From assembly GCA_949152475.1 (NCBI GenBank), contig OX424559.1:35013119-35077118 (forward strand): a stretch of 64,000 nucleotides of DNA, written 5' to 3'. This DNA comes from Terebella lapidaria (Eukaryota > Annelida > Polychaeta > Terebellida > Terebellidae). Below the pieces are notes generated by a model. That model did no database searches. It was not told the origin of the DNA and saw nothing but the letters and a program-made list of their open reading frames with translations. Positions 12,401 through 24,200 of this stretch are shown here, piece after piece; position 1 is the first letter of the stretch, and each line of letters opens with the position of its first letter. Position numbers and translations under genes: made by a program.

Positions 12401-14082
12401 GAATAAACGGGGTGTTTTATGTCTGGATGAAAGGCCGTCTCCTTATAAGTAAACATGTTTTGAATTTTCGATATATTGTGAAAATGCACAAATCCACATA
12501 TAAGGACCTGTCCTTATATGCGCTCCAATGCGGTAGCTATAGAGGCGTTTTCCATAAGCATCTTGTTGCTCTTGGGCTGCATATGTTCATGAAGTGAGGT
12601 GATAATTATAAACGGGGTGGAAATTCTAAACGCGGTGATAATTATGAGGTGATAATTATAGATGGGGTGGATATTTTGAACTCGGTGAATATTGTGAGGT
12701 GATAATTATAGATGGGGTGGAAATTATAAACGCGGTGAATATTGTGAGGTGATAATTATAGATGGGGTGGAAATTATAAACGCGGTGAATATTGTGAGGT
12801 GATAATTATAGATGGGGTGGAAATTATAAACGCGGTGAATATTGTGAGGTGATAATTATAGATGGGGTGGAAATTATAAATTCGGTGAATATTGTGAGGT
12901 GATAATTATAGATGGGGTGGAAATTATAAACTCGGTGAATATTGTGAGGTGATAATTATAGATGAGGTGGATATTATAAACCCGGTGAATATTGTGAGGT
13001 GATAATTATAGATGGGGTGGATATTATAAATTCGGTGAATATTGTGAGGTAATAATTATAGATGGGGTGGAAATTATAAACGCGGTGAATATTGTGAGGT
13101 GATAATTATAGATGGGGTGGATATTATAAACTCAGTGAATATTGTGAGGTGATAATTATAGATGGGGTGGAAATTATAAACTCGGTGCATATTGTGAGGT
13201 GATAATTATAGATGGGGTGGAAATTATAAACGCGGTGAATATTGTGAGGTGATAATTATGGACGGGGTGAGAAATACACAAACGTAATTGGCGGTAATGA
13301 GCCACCGTAGTGTAGAGATGTATATGTGACTGAAATATACCATGAAATACAAAAATACGAATATGTTCAAACCTCTTTTAACTACATGTAACTCACCGTA
13401 TATGAAAAGCTCCGCTATATCGTTGGTGTAAGGTACAGGACGAAGAATGAGATCCTGAACACTGCACTGGTAATTTGGTCCAGTATCATCATTCGTTGGG
13501 TTGTTCAAGGTCAGCGACATCTGCTGGTTGTTATCTGTGTATGACACACTTCCTCGTCCGATGTATTCAGAGTTCCACGTCTCTTGCCCATCAGAGAGAG
13601 ATTTAGTGTATATGGATTGTTCTCCGAATGCAAACACCAAACTGCCAAACTGTATGTCATCCAAGGTGCGGTCGATTTTCCAGGCAAAGGTCGCCTCTTG
13701 TGTGTCGTATATACGCACTACACCAGGCCATTTTAGGAATTGAATGTCTGAAACAGTTGCAGAAGCAATGTGCAGTTTCAATTATGAATTCAGCTGCAGA
13801 ATATTTAAAACATAAGATGTATTATTACATCAAACATGTTACATTGATGGGTACAATAAAATCACCGTACATGTCTCTGCAAAAATAGGGTAAATTGACA
13901 CAGCAGAATGAATGTACTGGACAGAGAAGTCGTCGTCTTCAATACCAACACAAGAATTGCCTAACTGCAACCATAATTAGTGCGAGTGGAGTGCCCACAC
14001 GACACACACCTGCAAATGTTCGCTTCAGGTGGCAACTCAAATGTACCAGTAGTAATCCTAAATATATGCCGACTTTATCCAT
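9085..14082 (-). CDS. Receptor gene A: IgSF/FN3 membrane receptor with ITIM-like tail
   Basis: Ten exons (minus): 14010-14082 signal peptide (MDKVGIYLGLLLVHLS); 13397-13747 V-like domain with F-W where the first Cys is expected; 11098-11394 canonical Ig (TMTC...YTC); 10683-11015 ANPF/NWTF domain; 10267-10572 FN3 (PPDPPYGL...); 9894-10169 second FN3-like domain; 9658-9761 transmembrane helix (WIVVGAVCGVVVLAV) and RKK; 9433-9495, 9208-9315 and 9085-9117 cytoplasmic. All junctions are GT-AG; ectodomain exons are phase 1 and tail exons phase 0. The total of 1944 nt gives 647 aa. The product should be a type I cell-surface receptor; its ligand is unknown. The 5' half matches gene D (Ig exon about 80% identical by hand count) and the 3' half matches gene B (FN3 about 86%), so it appears recombinant. 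Intron 2 carries the satellite-bearing transposon at 11642-13307. Confidence 0.85.
11642..13307. mobile_element. TA-flanked transposon with satellite arrays in its inverted ends
   Basis: Starts CGGTGGCTCATTACCGCC and ends with the exact reverse complement; about 44 bases match with one difference before the repeats begin. TA duplicates flank it at 11640-11641 and 13308-13309. Each end continues into an array of a 50-bp unit in opposite orientation (about five copies left, about thirteen right). The centre (about 12000-12590) has CATATAAGGACATGTCC-type phrases and no ORF. It is non-autonomous, probably Tc1/mariner-related by its TA target, and sits in intron 2 of receptor gene A. Confidence 0.8.
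12600..13290. repeat. 50-bp satellite array (about 13 copies)
   Basis: The unit contains GGTGATAATTATAGATGGGG and AAATTATAAACGCGGTGAAT and repeats every 50 bases with a few substitutions. The inverted partner array is at about 11660-11935. It lies inside the transposon in intron 2 of gene A. Confidence 0.9.
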
Positions 14083-14614
14083 CCTGGAAACAAACAAAAA
14101 ACATGTCAGGTATATGCTATTAGTGCATCTTCAGTATTATTGACTCTAGATATCCATAGATAAAATTGGTGAAAATAATATTTTCCTCTTGCACGTCTTC
14201 TTTTTGGATACTTGCTCCTCAAATTTTTAAATCCTAATTTACAATTCAGCAAGCCCTCACAAAACTTCAGCCAGTGGATGCTTGCATTGTCACGACTTCA
14301 CGTGTTTGACATATCCCTGCAATCACGCTGTCACGTTATACTTTATTTTCTCGAGAGAGAATGGCTGGCACCAGTGGTTCCCTGTCAACACCATGCACAT
14401 GCAATGTGTTTCCATTATATGATTTTCACATTACCATTTTGGTTAGCCTTCGTTTAGGCATTATTCAAATTATAATAAAAGGATCGGCACTGTATTGTTC
14501 ATATATGTTTAAACTAATGATATATGCTGTGCATACAACTCCAGACGAACCACAAGGTACACTATTTCATGTGACAAATAGACAGACCTTGAAAATTCTT
14601 TAAGACATATTAAA

Positions 14615-16022
14615 CGAGACAATCAGAGATTGCAGACCCTCTCCCTTCAGATGTAGTCACTAAAATTAGGCGATAATTGAGAGTTTTGGTCTTAAGACCA
14701 TCGGTTGTACGCCATACGATTGGGAATTGGCCAAAGAAAAATACAAAAATAGGTTGAAGATTTAATATTGATTAGAACCGGAGTTATAGCCAATTATGTG
14801 ATTTTCTTTTTTCCGTTGCCATGGCAACCGTTTTCTGAGCCACTACCATAGCACTCCAGTCCTATAAATTTCAAATCGATCGGACCGTTTGCCTTTGAGT
14901 TATGAGCGCAGACATTTGCACTGAAACGTCGCTGGCCAAAAATAACCGAAATCGTGACCCCTAATTTTTCGACATCGGGCGATAATACAGAGTTTTCGTC
15001 GTACGACCATCGGTCGTACACCAAACGATCGGGAATTGGCCAAAGAAAAATACAGAAATATTTGGAAAAATTAATATCAAGTAAAACCGGAGTTAGAGCC
15101 AATGATGTGAATTTCTTTTTTCCGTTGCCATGGCAACCGTTTCCATCCGATTTTGGTAAAATTTTAAAGGGACTGAGCCACCACCATAGCACTCTTGCCC
15201 TATAAGTTTCAAATCGATCGGACCGTTTGCCTTTGAGTTATAAGCGCGGACATTTGCACTGAAACATCGCTGGCCAAAAATAACCGAAATCGTGACCCCC
15301 AATTTTCCGACATCGAGCGATAATAAAGAGTTTTCGTCTTACGACCATCGGGCGTACACCAAACGATCGGGAATTGGCCAAAGAAAAATACAAAAATAGT
15401 TGGAAAAATTAATATCAAGTAGAACCGGAGTTAGAGCCAATGATGTGATTTTCTTTTTTCCGTTGCCATGGCAACCGTTTCCATCCGATTTTGGTAAAAT
15501 TCTGAAGGGACTGAGCCACCACCAAAGCACACTTGTCCTATAAGTTTCAAATCGATCGGACCGTTTGCCTTTGAGTTATGAGCGCGGACATTTGCACTGA
15601 AACGTCGCTGGCCAAAAAAATTCGAAACCGTGACCCCCAATTTTTCGACATTGGGAGATAATGGAGAGTTTTAGTTGTACGACCACGGGCCATATATCAG
15701 ATGATCAAGAATTGGCCATAGAAAAATACAAAATTAGTTAGAAAAAATTATCTTAATTAGAACCGAAGTTATGATCAATTATTGATTTTTACATTTTCCG
15801 TTGTCATGGCAACAGTTTTTGTCCGATTTTGACCAGATTCGAGGAGGACCGAGACTGAGATACCGCTTCATCTCTATTAGTTTCATGTTGATCGGACCAT
15901 TCTCCTTTGAGATATGCGCGCGGACAGACAGACAGACAGACAAACAAACAAACAAACAAACAGACATACAAACGGACAGACCCAATTGCAATACCCTCGC
16001 CCCCCTACGGGGCGAGGGTAAA
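14615..16022 (-). mobile_element. Non-coding repeat, long inverted copy
   Basis: Reverse-complement counterpart of 5272-6032, starting GAGACAATCAGAGATTGCAG and ending in the ACCCTCGC/GCGAGGGT hairpin next to (GACA)n/(AAAC)n. It is nearly twice as long because a module of about 320-350 bp (AAATCGATCGGACCGTTTGC, CGTTGCCATGGCAACCG, GGGAATTGGCCAAAGAAAAA) is repeated three to four times. It lies just upstream of receptor gene A. No protein function was recognised. Confidence 0.65.
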
Positions 16023-16115
16023 TATAGTGTCCACTGGCTCCATATTGAGCAGTTTAACACTAAAGCGATAATTGAAGAGTTATAGCAATACATGTATACG
16101 CATTTCTACCTGTTG

Positions 16116-16119
<4 letters not shown>

Positions 16120-16193
<74 letters not shown>
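16120..16193. repeat. (TA)n microsatellite
   Basis: Uninterrupted TA dinucleotides over about 70 bases; the Tyr-Ile ORFs across it are artefacts. Confidence 0.95.
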
Positions 16194-16198
<5 letters not shown>

Positions 16199-16249
16199 AA
16201 GTCCGGTTTCTCCAGGCAAACCATATGTATGTCAAGTCATTACTATATT

Positions 16250-16700
16250 CGCTTTCAAATGCATATCATGCATATGCTCCCAAATTATTGAACACGATAC
16301 CTGCATTTGCGCCTTCTGCACTCCTTCTATATGTTGTCCCAGCGGTCGCCTCTCAGAAGTACTACCACAATTTTGTTTCGAGCGAATATGACCCATACAC
16401 CATTTTGTTCTCAACGAAAAGTTCGCTCCAATGCTGCAGGCATGGGGGATGTATATTACCTCAGTGCAATCTTTCATATGACATGTAAACAAATAGCTCT
16501 ACCAGGAAGAAGGGTGCCGGTGTCACCCGATGTCAAATATTGTACAGGCAGAAATAGCCCAAGAGTTAGAAGCGTTACCGGAGAAATGTACAGTGGCATG
16601 TTTGCCTGAGTGACAATTTCTTGCCCTGTGTGTGGCACCCATCCTGAATTATTAAAAATAAGTCTTGCATAGTTGTCCTAGGTTCTGAACACTTAATGAA
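16250..16700. repeat. Duplicated 5' flank of gene A, partner of 59.96-60.44 kb
   Basis: Collinear phrases shared with the region upstream of gene D: GAACACG.TACCTG, ACTCCT.CTATATG, GTCTCAGAAGTA.CTACCACAAT, GAGCGAAT, GTGTGGCACCCATC and TTGCATAGTTGTC. Both copies lie 2-3 kb upstream of a minus-strand receptor start. This may be conserved upstream DNA with a regulatory role, or simply the edge of a segmental duplication. Confidence 0.7.
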
Positions 16701-16899
16701 CAGATTTTGATGCATAGCCATGATAATCGGGCTGTTCCATTTCGAAAACTCAACCAGCAGAGAATCTGATTTGGACGGGAAAAAGCCCATGTTTAATCTC
16801 CATTCAAAATCAAATATTTTTGTATTACAATGATATATTGCTCTTCATAAACAAGACATAATTAAAGCACGTTTGGTCGGTGGCTTGGTTTCACTCTTG

Positions 16900-17210
16900 T
16901 CTGGTCAAATTAAGTGCATACAACTGGAGTTAGAATACGCAAACACACCATATGCTGGCGATAAGAGAGTGTTGCTGCTTAGAAAAGGGAATGTGATTAT
17001 GAAAAAATTGAAATGATCACGCTTGTCATATAATCTAATAGAAAGGTTAGAATCGTCATCAATCTCCAAACTTAGATTCAAATATTTGGAAAAATGAGAG
17101 AACTCCATAGTATGAATTAATTTCATTAGGATATAGGTCTAGGATATCCAGAAAATCACCAAACTTAGAGATACGTATAGTTCTGAATGAGGTACTGTGG
17201 TTTGATGGAC
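16900..17210 (-). mobile_element. Reverse-transcriptase element fragment
   Basis: The minus strand encodes a broken stretch, LSLEIDDDSNLSIRLYDK then RDHFNFFI, followed by SPAYGVF, matching the better-preserved fragment at 55429-56170. It belongs to a non-LTR or Penelope-like reverse-transcriptase family; I cannot decide which. It is short and decayed. Confidence 0.6.
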
Positions 17211-17680
17211 ATCACCCGAAAGTGTATTATTCTAATATTATATGTCATGTGAACCGTATCATTTGACGAAATTTATTCGGTGAACCTCATTCCAAAAGGT
17301 TTAATTCCATCTACTTATTAAGTAATGTTTTAATCAATACTTCTTACACACTGGGTAATCCCTTCACGGTAAGACGTCCGCAAAATTTAATCCCACGAAA
17401 TTAAGTGGCATTAATCACAGCAACTCTCATATCCACTTGGTGATGTACAATAGGCTCCACTGTTACGGTGCACGGTCAGAATATATAGATATTGATTTTG
17501 TATTCGCGGAAGTTACCATGAAGATGTAACCGTTTGGACTACACGCACATGAAATGGTACTCAATATTGTAAACTATTGACATGCATCTAGGCTTTACAA
17601 TTATAAATCTTGAGAGTATCATCATATGAAGTGACGCATTTTTTTCACAGAAAGTCAACTATCCACCAAATTTCAGACGC

Positions 17681-17689
<9 letters not shown>

Positions 17690-17744
<55 letters not shown>
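17690..17744. repeat. (TA)n microsatellite beside the pogo-like element
   Basis: About 55 bases of TA lie eight bases left of the TA duplicate of the element starting at 17755. A matching tract borders the other end. Confidence 0.9.
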
Positions 17745-17746
<2 letters not shown>

Positions 17747-18206
17747 CGAGAGTACCAGTGATTGCGCACCGAACGTGTCTTTGAGAGATATATATCAACG
17801 ATAACATGACACACATGCCACTTATGTGGTATCATTGGAAAGAGAAAATCGAGCTTTATTTAATTATGGAGAAAATTTAGTAATACCTTCTAAATAGCGC
17901 ACTCAGGAGCACTTATTATAAGGTGTGCAGACAGCAAAATGTCACAACCCATGCAAGACCAGTGATTGCGCAGCCATTTTGAAGATTTTCAAGAAGTACA
18001 TGAGGATGGATTTTCCGGTTTTAGATTTAGGAAGAAAAGCATATGCATGGCATAAAATGACTGAAACCTTTATTTTATGCAGTATTGTAAATAACAACAA
18101 TACAATATAATATTCACACAATATTTTAAAGTACCAAAAAATATTGTTTGCCAAAACACTGAGAAAGATTGAGATCAGAACATCGCCTACAATACGAGTT
18201 TGAAAA

Positions 18207-21200
18207 TCAGAACAAAACAGTTCTATTTCCCTGCAAGCACCCGTTGCAGAGCCACTGCAAATCGCTGCGTGTGACGGATGCTGCTGCTGCTCTCCTTTCT
18301 CTTGTTGGGAGGCAGTGTGCGTGGTACCAGGTCGGACAACGATCACATCCATACCACTGACCAGGCACATCGGTCATGCAGACTGCACAGACCTCAACCT
18401 GATCATGAGGTGTGGTATCAGGCTCAGCAGTAGACTGTTGCGGGAGTTGCTGCTGGGTGTTTTGTGATTCGGTAGTAGCTCGTTGCTTGCTGTGACCCTT
18501 GCCTCGGCCTTTGCCTCGACCTTTACTGCTAAGTCTTGAGGGAGGAGCAACTGCGGGCTCGACAGGGTCATCAGCAGCTGAAAAATATTGTATTTATTAA
18601 ATGATCAATTTGGACATAGGACTGTATCCAGTAGTACAAATAGTAAATCTTTTTTATTGAGCATGGTGTCTGTGAACATGATATCACACCTATCATGATC
18701 ACGTGTAAGATATGACTGACCATTCGCAGCTTCAGTGAGCACAAGGATTCTGGAAGGGCCACAGACAGCTTCGAGTTGTGGAGGCTCTGCATCGGCTATG
18801 ATTAATACAAATTGAACATAAGAGGTCCATTGTTCCAGATGAAAATCAATGAATTACCGGAAAACACACCATTTACCATAGACAAAAATAAGTTGGACAA
18901 ATAACCTGGGTCAGTATCCTGTGTATCTAAAACATCCAGCTCCTTTGCAGTGATAATGCGCGCCCCCTTGATTTTGTCTTTCCGGGCTCGCTGAGTTTGT
19001 GGCGTCGTCTGGGGTGGGACAAGAATATCCTGCAGGTGTTGGGGAATAATCCCCAAACCAACGAGGGGATTTTCCTTGTAGTTGCCACAGGTGGGACATT
19101 TGTCTGCCTCTTCTCGCCTGGCTACCTCGGCTGTACGGCACTGCTGTGGAGTGACTGCATCGCGGTTGAAGGGAAATATTCCTGTTCCTGCAAATCCCCC
19201 GGTGATTGCTGAGCGTGTTATTGCGGATGTGGCATGATGGAGGACAATGGGCACTCTGTGTTTGGGCACATTCTTCATTCCAGCATAGCCCAACCCCACG
19301 GCGATTCTGTTGACCTCCTCCTTCAGCCTGCTGAAGTACGATGTATCCAGTGGTTGGAGGAGGTGTGTGGAGTGTGGAGGCAAGCAAAGGATTTCCACTT
19401 GATTGGCCCGGGCTAATTCTACAACCTGTAGCGACACATGGCTGACATGATTATCCATGATAAGGAGGATGGGTCTGTCGTCACCGCAGTTGTTGAGGAA
19501 GCTGCTCCGAAACCAATCAGTGAAGATCTCACACGTTATGTAGCCATTTGGTGAGGAAGCGAACGACCAGTTGTCTGGAACCTGGAGATCTTGTGTTGGG
19601 ATTGAGGCCTTGAAGATAACCAATGGTGGCAAACTTTCTCCAGCAGCACTGACCACAGACAACAAAGTTGTGTGTCCTCCGAGTGATGCTTTGCGTTGGT
19701 GTGCGTGTTTGGCTCCCTTCCTGACTACAACTTTCCCTCTTGTGGATTCCTTACCACTAAAGCCAGTTTCATCAAGGTTGAAGATACGGGTTGGTTTGTC
19801 TCGGATATCCAGCCTTGCCATCAGTCTCTCCAACATGTTGTAGAAACCCTCGACTTCATCGTATGCTACTTCTGCGCGATCACGATCGAGACCTTCAGGT
19901 CGTCTCTCTGACAGTTGACGCCTGTTTCGCTTCAAAAAATGCCTCACCCATTTGTTGGAAGGGCCACTCTGCAGATTCATCCTTGTCTGACGCCCCGACC
20001 TCAAAATGATGGACCTAGCAGCGATACGGATTTGTTGACGATTATATGGAAACCCTCTATCTGCGATGTACACGAGATAGGACACCAGCGCCTGCTCATC
20101 TTCTTCCGTCATCGCTCTCTCCGGCCCGAATGAAGTGGTGTAACCAGCATAAGCACCCGTCCATAAAACAGTTGTCAGTAACTACCCATATGATTTTGTT
20201 ACTACATATCGTCGCTGTCGAGTCAAAACCTCGTATCTCAAGTTTCAGCCATTTTGGGTTTAGGTCTCCAAGTTCATCCCAAGTGTGGTACATTTCTTGT
20301 GACAAAACCTCATAACTACCAACCAATAATTAATACCGTTTTTTGACATGTGACCAATCCACGTATTTTAATTGGCCACATGTTTGTCCAGACAAAAACT
20401 CGTATGTTACCTCGTAACATGATTGGTGTTCGCGTCTGTCATGACAAATCCTCGTATCTCAAAGGAAGCCATTTTTGTTTACACAAAATGCGGTCCCTAC
20501 ATTCTAAACTAGAGATAATATCGAGAATACCCAAGGTAACTGTAAGTATTGCAATGATGATGATGATGAAATTTTGTCAGTTAGACATTGTAGAACATGG
20601 CTGTGAGATTCGAAGACGTTAATTCGTCAATGAATGAGCGTTTTTCGACAAGTTCCGACAAGCATGACATACGAGGTATTTGCACTCTATCCGATTGACA
20701 TACAAGGTTTTACACTTATGCTAGTTGATGGTAGACCATGATGAAGAAAGCAACACCCGTATACAAGTCCCGGGGACAACTTTTGCTCGAGCTCTCTCGA
20801 CAGAAATGTTGTCAGTCTACGGAAACTGATTGGGGTTGTAGCCGAGCAATCCCTTTCGACAGAAAGTCTCAAGACGATGGGCACGAGGAAAGTGACGGGA
20901 GCATTTACAAACCATCCTCAAGCCAAGATGACAGCTCGGATTATGATGGTAAGTGTTTTACATGTAGCCAGTATAGTGCCAGCGTATAATGGCTTGATCC
21001 AGACTTTACTCCCGGAGGGTCGCATACCATTGCTTCCACCTTACACATATTAATGAATTATTGTTTCAAGTATTTGCATAACACCATGAAGCATTCATGA
21101 TATAAAAAAAATTACAACACACAAACCCCCTTAGGTTGGTACACATACACTGTATATCACGAATATTCGGCACGACAAAAACATCGTGATCTACACTATT

Positions 21201-24200
21201 TCGCGGTATAAAAATTTCATATGACATGTTTATCATAGAAGAATCGCGCCCAACCAACAACCTGTGTAGTAGCCTATGTGCAATCCGCTCTACTTCCTTC
21301 CACGCCCCCACGCCTTGCCCATTCCCCCAGCCTGGCTGCTCGCTTCAGCGCACGCAGCTAACTATGCCCTTAAATCTTGCTGATTTGAGCCCAAGTATCA
21401 TACCCTGCGCCTTAATACTACTCGTCCACTGAAATCATACCATTTAATGCATCGTCTCACACTTTTTCAATCCTTATTGAATAGAGAAGAAAACCCGGGA
21501 GATGATCCTTGGGCCCTTATTTGTTGCAATGAACGAGGTCCCATTTGTACTCTTGAAGCATTAGACAACTGACACTTCAAACACGTAACCAGCTGATATT
21601 CATATATATCCGAATATACTGGTACACTACATTTATATGGAGGCATTTAATGAGGGGAATATCAGGACCCTCCAATGAATTCACCGATCCTGTACTGTAA
21701 CTATTGAATTGAGTTTATGGCTTTTGGTTGATTCAAAGGTGACTACACCCTGGTAATAATACATGTACATTATCAGCATCAATGTTTTCTATCTCTACAC
21801 TGATATTACACGGACATGACGTCTCGTACATTTCGTATGAGAATTTAGTGTTTCTTGCATGACATGGAATGAAATTGGATTTGTGAACTGGACTAACCAT
21901 CGTAAAATCAGGCATTGTGTCCGTCGACCGTTGTCCGTCGTCATCAACAATTTCATCTTTGAAGTTCAGAGTTGATTCAATGTGAAAATTTTGGCAAAAA
22001 TATCGAACAATAATTTGAGAGGGAGGTTTATTATTTTTATATGTGATCCTGTCAAAATTTGAAATGGCAGTCGTTTTCGAATTTGAGATTTGGAAATATT
22101 CTACCACAATTCTACAGCTTTTGTTGTAATGGGAGCTGTACAGATTATACTCGTGAAATGTTTGAAGAAAGAGCTCAGTTATTGTCACATTCAAATAGGC
22201 AGTCATATATTTTTGATTTGAGGGTTGATCTTGAATTCGATCTTCAATGACCTTCAAAGGTCAAATTTATCATTTTCTGACAAAAAAATGACCATTTTGG
22301 ACTTCGAGAGCTTAAAATTGAACCTTTCTTAGGCCTTGAGCTAACTCTAGTTTAAGTTTTTGAATTGTCGAGTTATTTCAACTTTGTCTGCATAATTGTA
22401 ACAGGTGAATGAAATATCTCTTTTCAGATATCCCAATTCCAAGACGTAAAAGACGCAAGCTACATGTAAGAACTCAAGGGAGTAAAACGACAGTTACATC
22501 TCGAACAACAGCATCGGGCGTCCTGTCAGAACCACCCCATATCGATATCCAGAAGGCAGCTCAACCCCTCATCCCTGCCCAAGAGGAAACACCATCCCAC
22601 ATCCCAATCCAACAGGGAGCACCTCACCAAATCCCTGTCCAGCAGGCAGCAACACCCCACAATCCTGTCCAGCAGGCAGCACCTCACCAAATCCCTGTCC
22701 AGCAGGCAGCAACACTTCACAATCCTGTCCAGCAGGCAGCACCTCACCAAATCCCTGTCCAGCAGGTAGCAACACCCCACAATCCTGTCCAGCAGGCAGC
22801 ACCTCATCAAATCCCTGTCCAGCAGGCAGCAACACCCCACAATCCTGTCCAGCAGGCAGCACCTCACCAAATCCCTGTCCAGCAGGCAGCAACACTTCAC
22901 AATCCTGTCCAGCAGGCAGCACCTCACCAAATCCCTGTCCAACAGGCAGCAACACCCCACAATCCTGTCCAGCAGGCAGCACCTCACCAAATCCCTGTCC
23001 AGCAGGCAGCAACACCCCACAATCCTGTCCAGCAGGCAGCACCTCACCAAATCCCTGTCCAGCAGGCAGCAACACCCCACAATCCTGTCCAACAGGCAGC
23101 ACCTCTCCAAATCCCTGTCCAGCAGGCGGCAACACCCCACAATCCTGTCCAGCAGGCAGCACCTCACCGATTCCCTGTCCAGCAGGCAGCAACACCCCAC
23201 AATCCTGTCCAGCAGGCAGCACCTCTCCAAATCCCTGTCCAGCAGGCAGCAACACCCCACAATCCTGTCCAGCAGGCAGCACCTCACCGATTCCCTGTCC
23301 AGCAGGCAGCAACACCTCACAATCCTGTCCAGCAGGCATCACCTCTACGCACCTCTGCCCAGCAGACAGCACCTCTATGCACCCCTGCCCAGCAGACAGC
23401 ACCTCTCCGCATCCTTGTCCAGCAGGCAGCTCCTCTCCGCATCCCTGTCCAGCAGGCAGCACCTCTCCGCATCCCTGTCCAGCAGACAACTCCACTTGAT
23501 GTTCCTACAGATCCAACACCAACCTGTGGTCCAAGCAGCAGGAAGCGAGCTAAAAAAGGCCAAGCAGACCCTTCCAACTGGCAACGGAACAAAAACAAAA
23601 CTCGGCGTATGAAAGGACAGGCATATCAGGGACATAGAAAGGTCAGATCTTGCAATAAGCAAGAATATGTTACCAAAGAGCCTCGAAATATGGGTCCAGG
23701 TTGCTCATCAAAATCATGTGCTAAATCGAGGTGTTGTCGACAGTTCACTGAGTGTGAGAGACAATATATCTTCAAGAATTTCTGGGAGATGGATTGGGAC
23801 CAGAGAAAGGTCTATGTTGCCAGCATGGTGGACTGTGCTCCTCCAAAGCAAGTCACAATCTCAGCCACATCTTCAAGGAGACAGCATAGCTTGATATACC
23901 ACTTAAAACTTGACAACGAACGGAAACATGTCTGTAAACAAATGTTCCTTTCTACACTAGGCATAGGTGAATGGTCAGCACGAGAATGGACTCTCAAAGG
24001 CAATGCTGGAATGCATGCTACCACAGAGCATATCAAGCAGCCACAGAAGCAAAAAGAAGTGGACGTTGCTGGTAGAACTATTGCGAGAGAGTTTTTGGAG
24101 AAAATCCCAAAACTCGAATCACATTACTGTCGAGCATCATCAGAAAAACAATACCTCGAGCCTCTGATAACATCGAAGATGGAGCTGTACCGCATATTTG

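Noticed and set aside
12600-13290. Regular 50-bp repeats as a CRISPR-like array
   Set aside because: The units are contiguous with no unique spacers, and the array is part of a transposon in a eukaryotic intron.
16072-16391. Tyr-Ile repeat proteins
   Set aside because: Translation of (TA)n microsatellites; the same holds at 17.7, 26.8 and 49.1 kb.
17942-18370. 142-aa minus-strand ORF as a separate gene
   Set aside because: It overlaps the PHD-type exon in another frame and runs into the element's non-coding end; the spliced transposase frame explains the region.
18911-19387. 158-aa minus-strand ORF overlapping the transposase
   Set aside because: Alternative frame of the DDE exon without any recognisable domain.
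22526-23495. Long Cys-rich and Gly-rich minus-strand ORFs
   Set aside because: They are antisense shadows of the in-frame 60-bp repeat of the plus-strand transposase-like gene.
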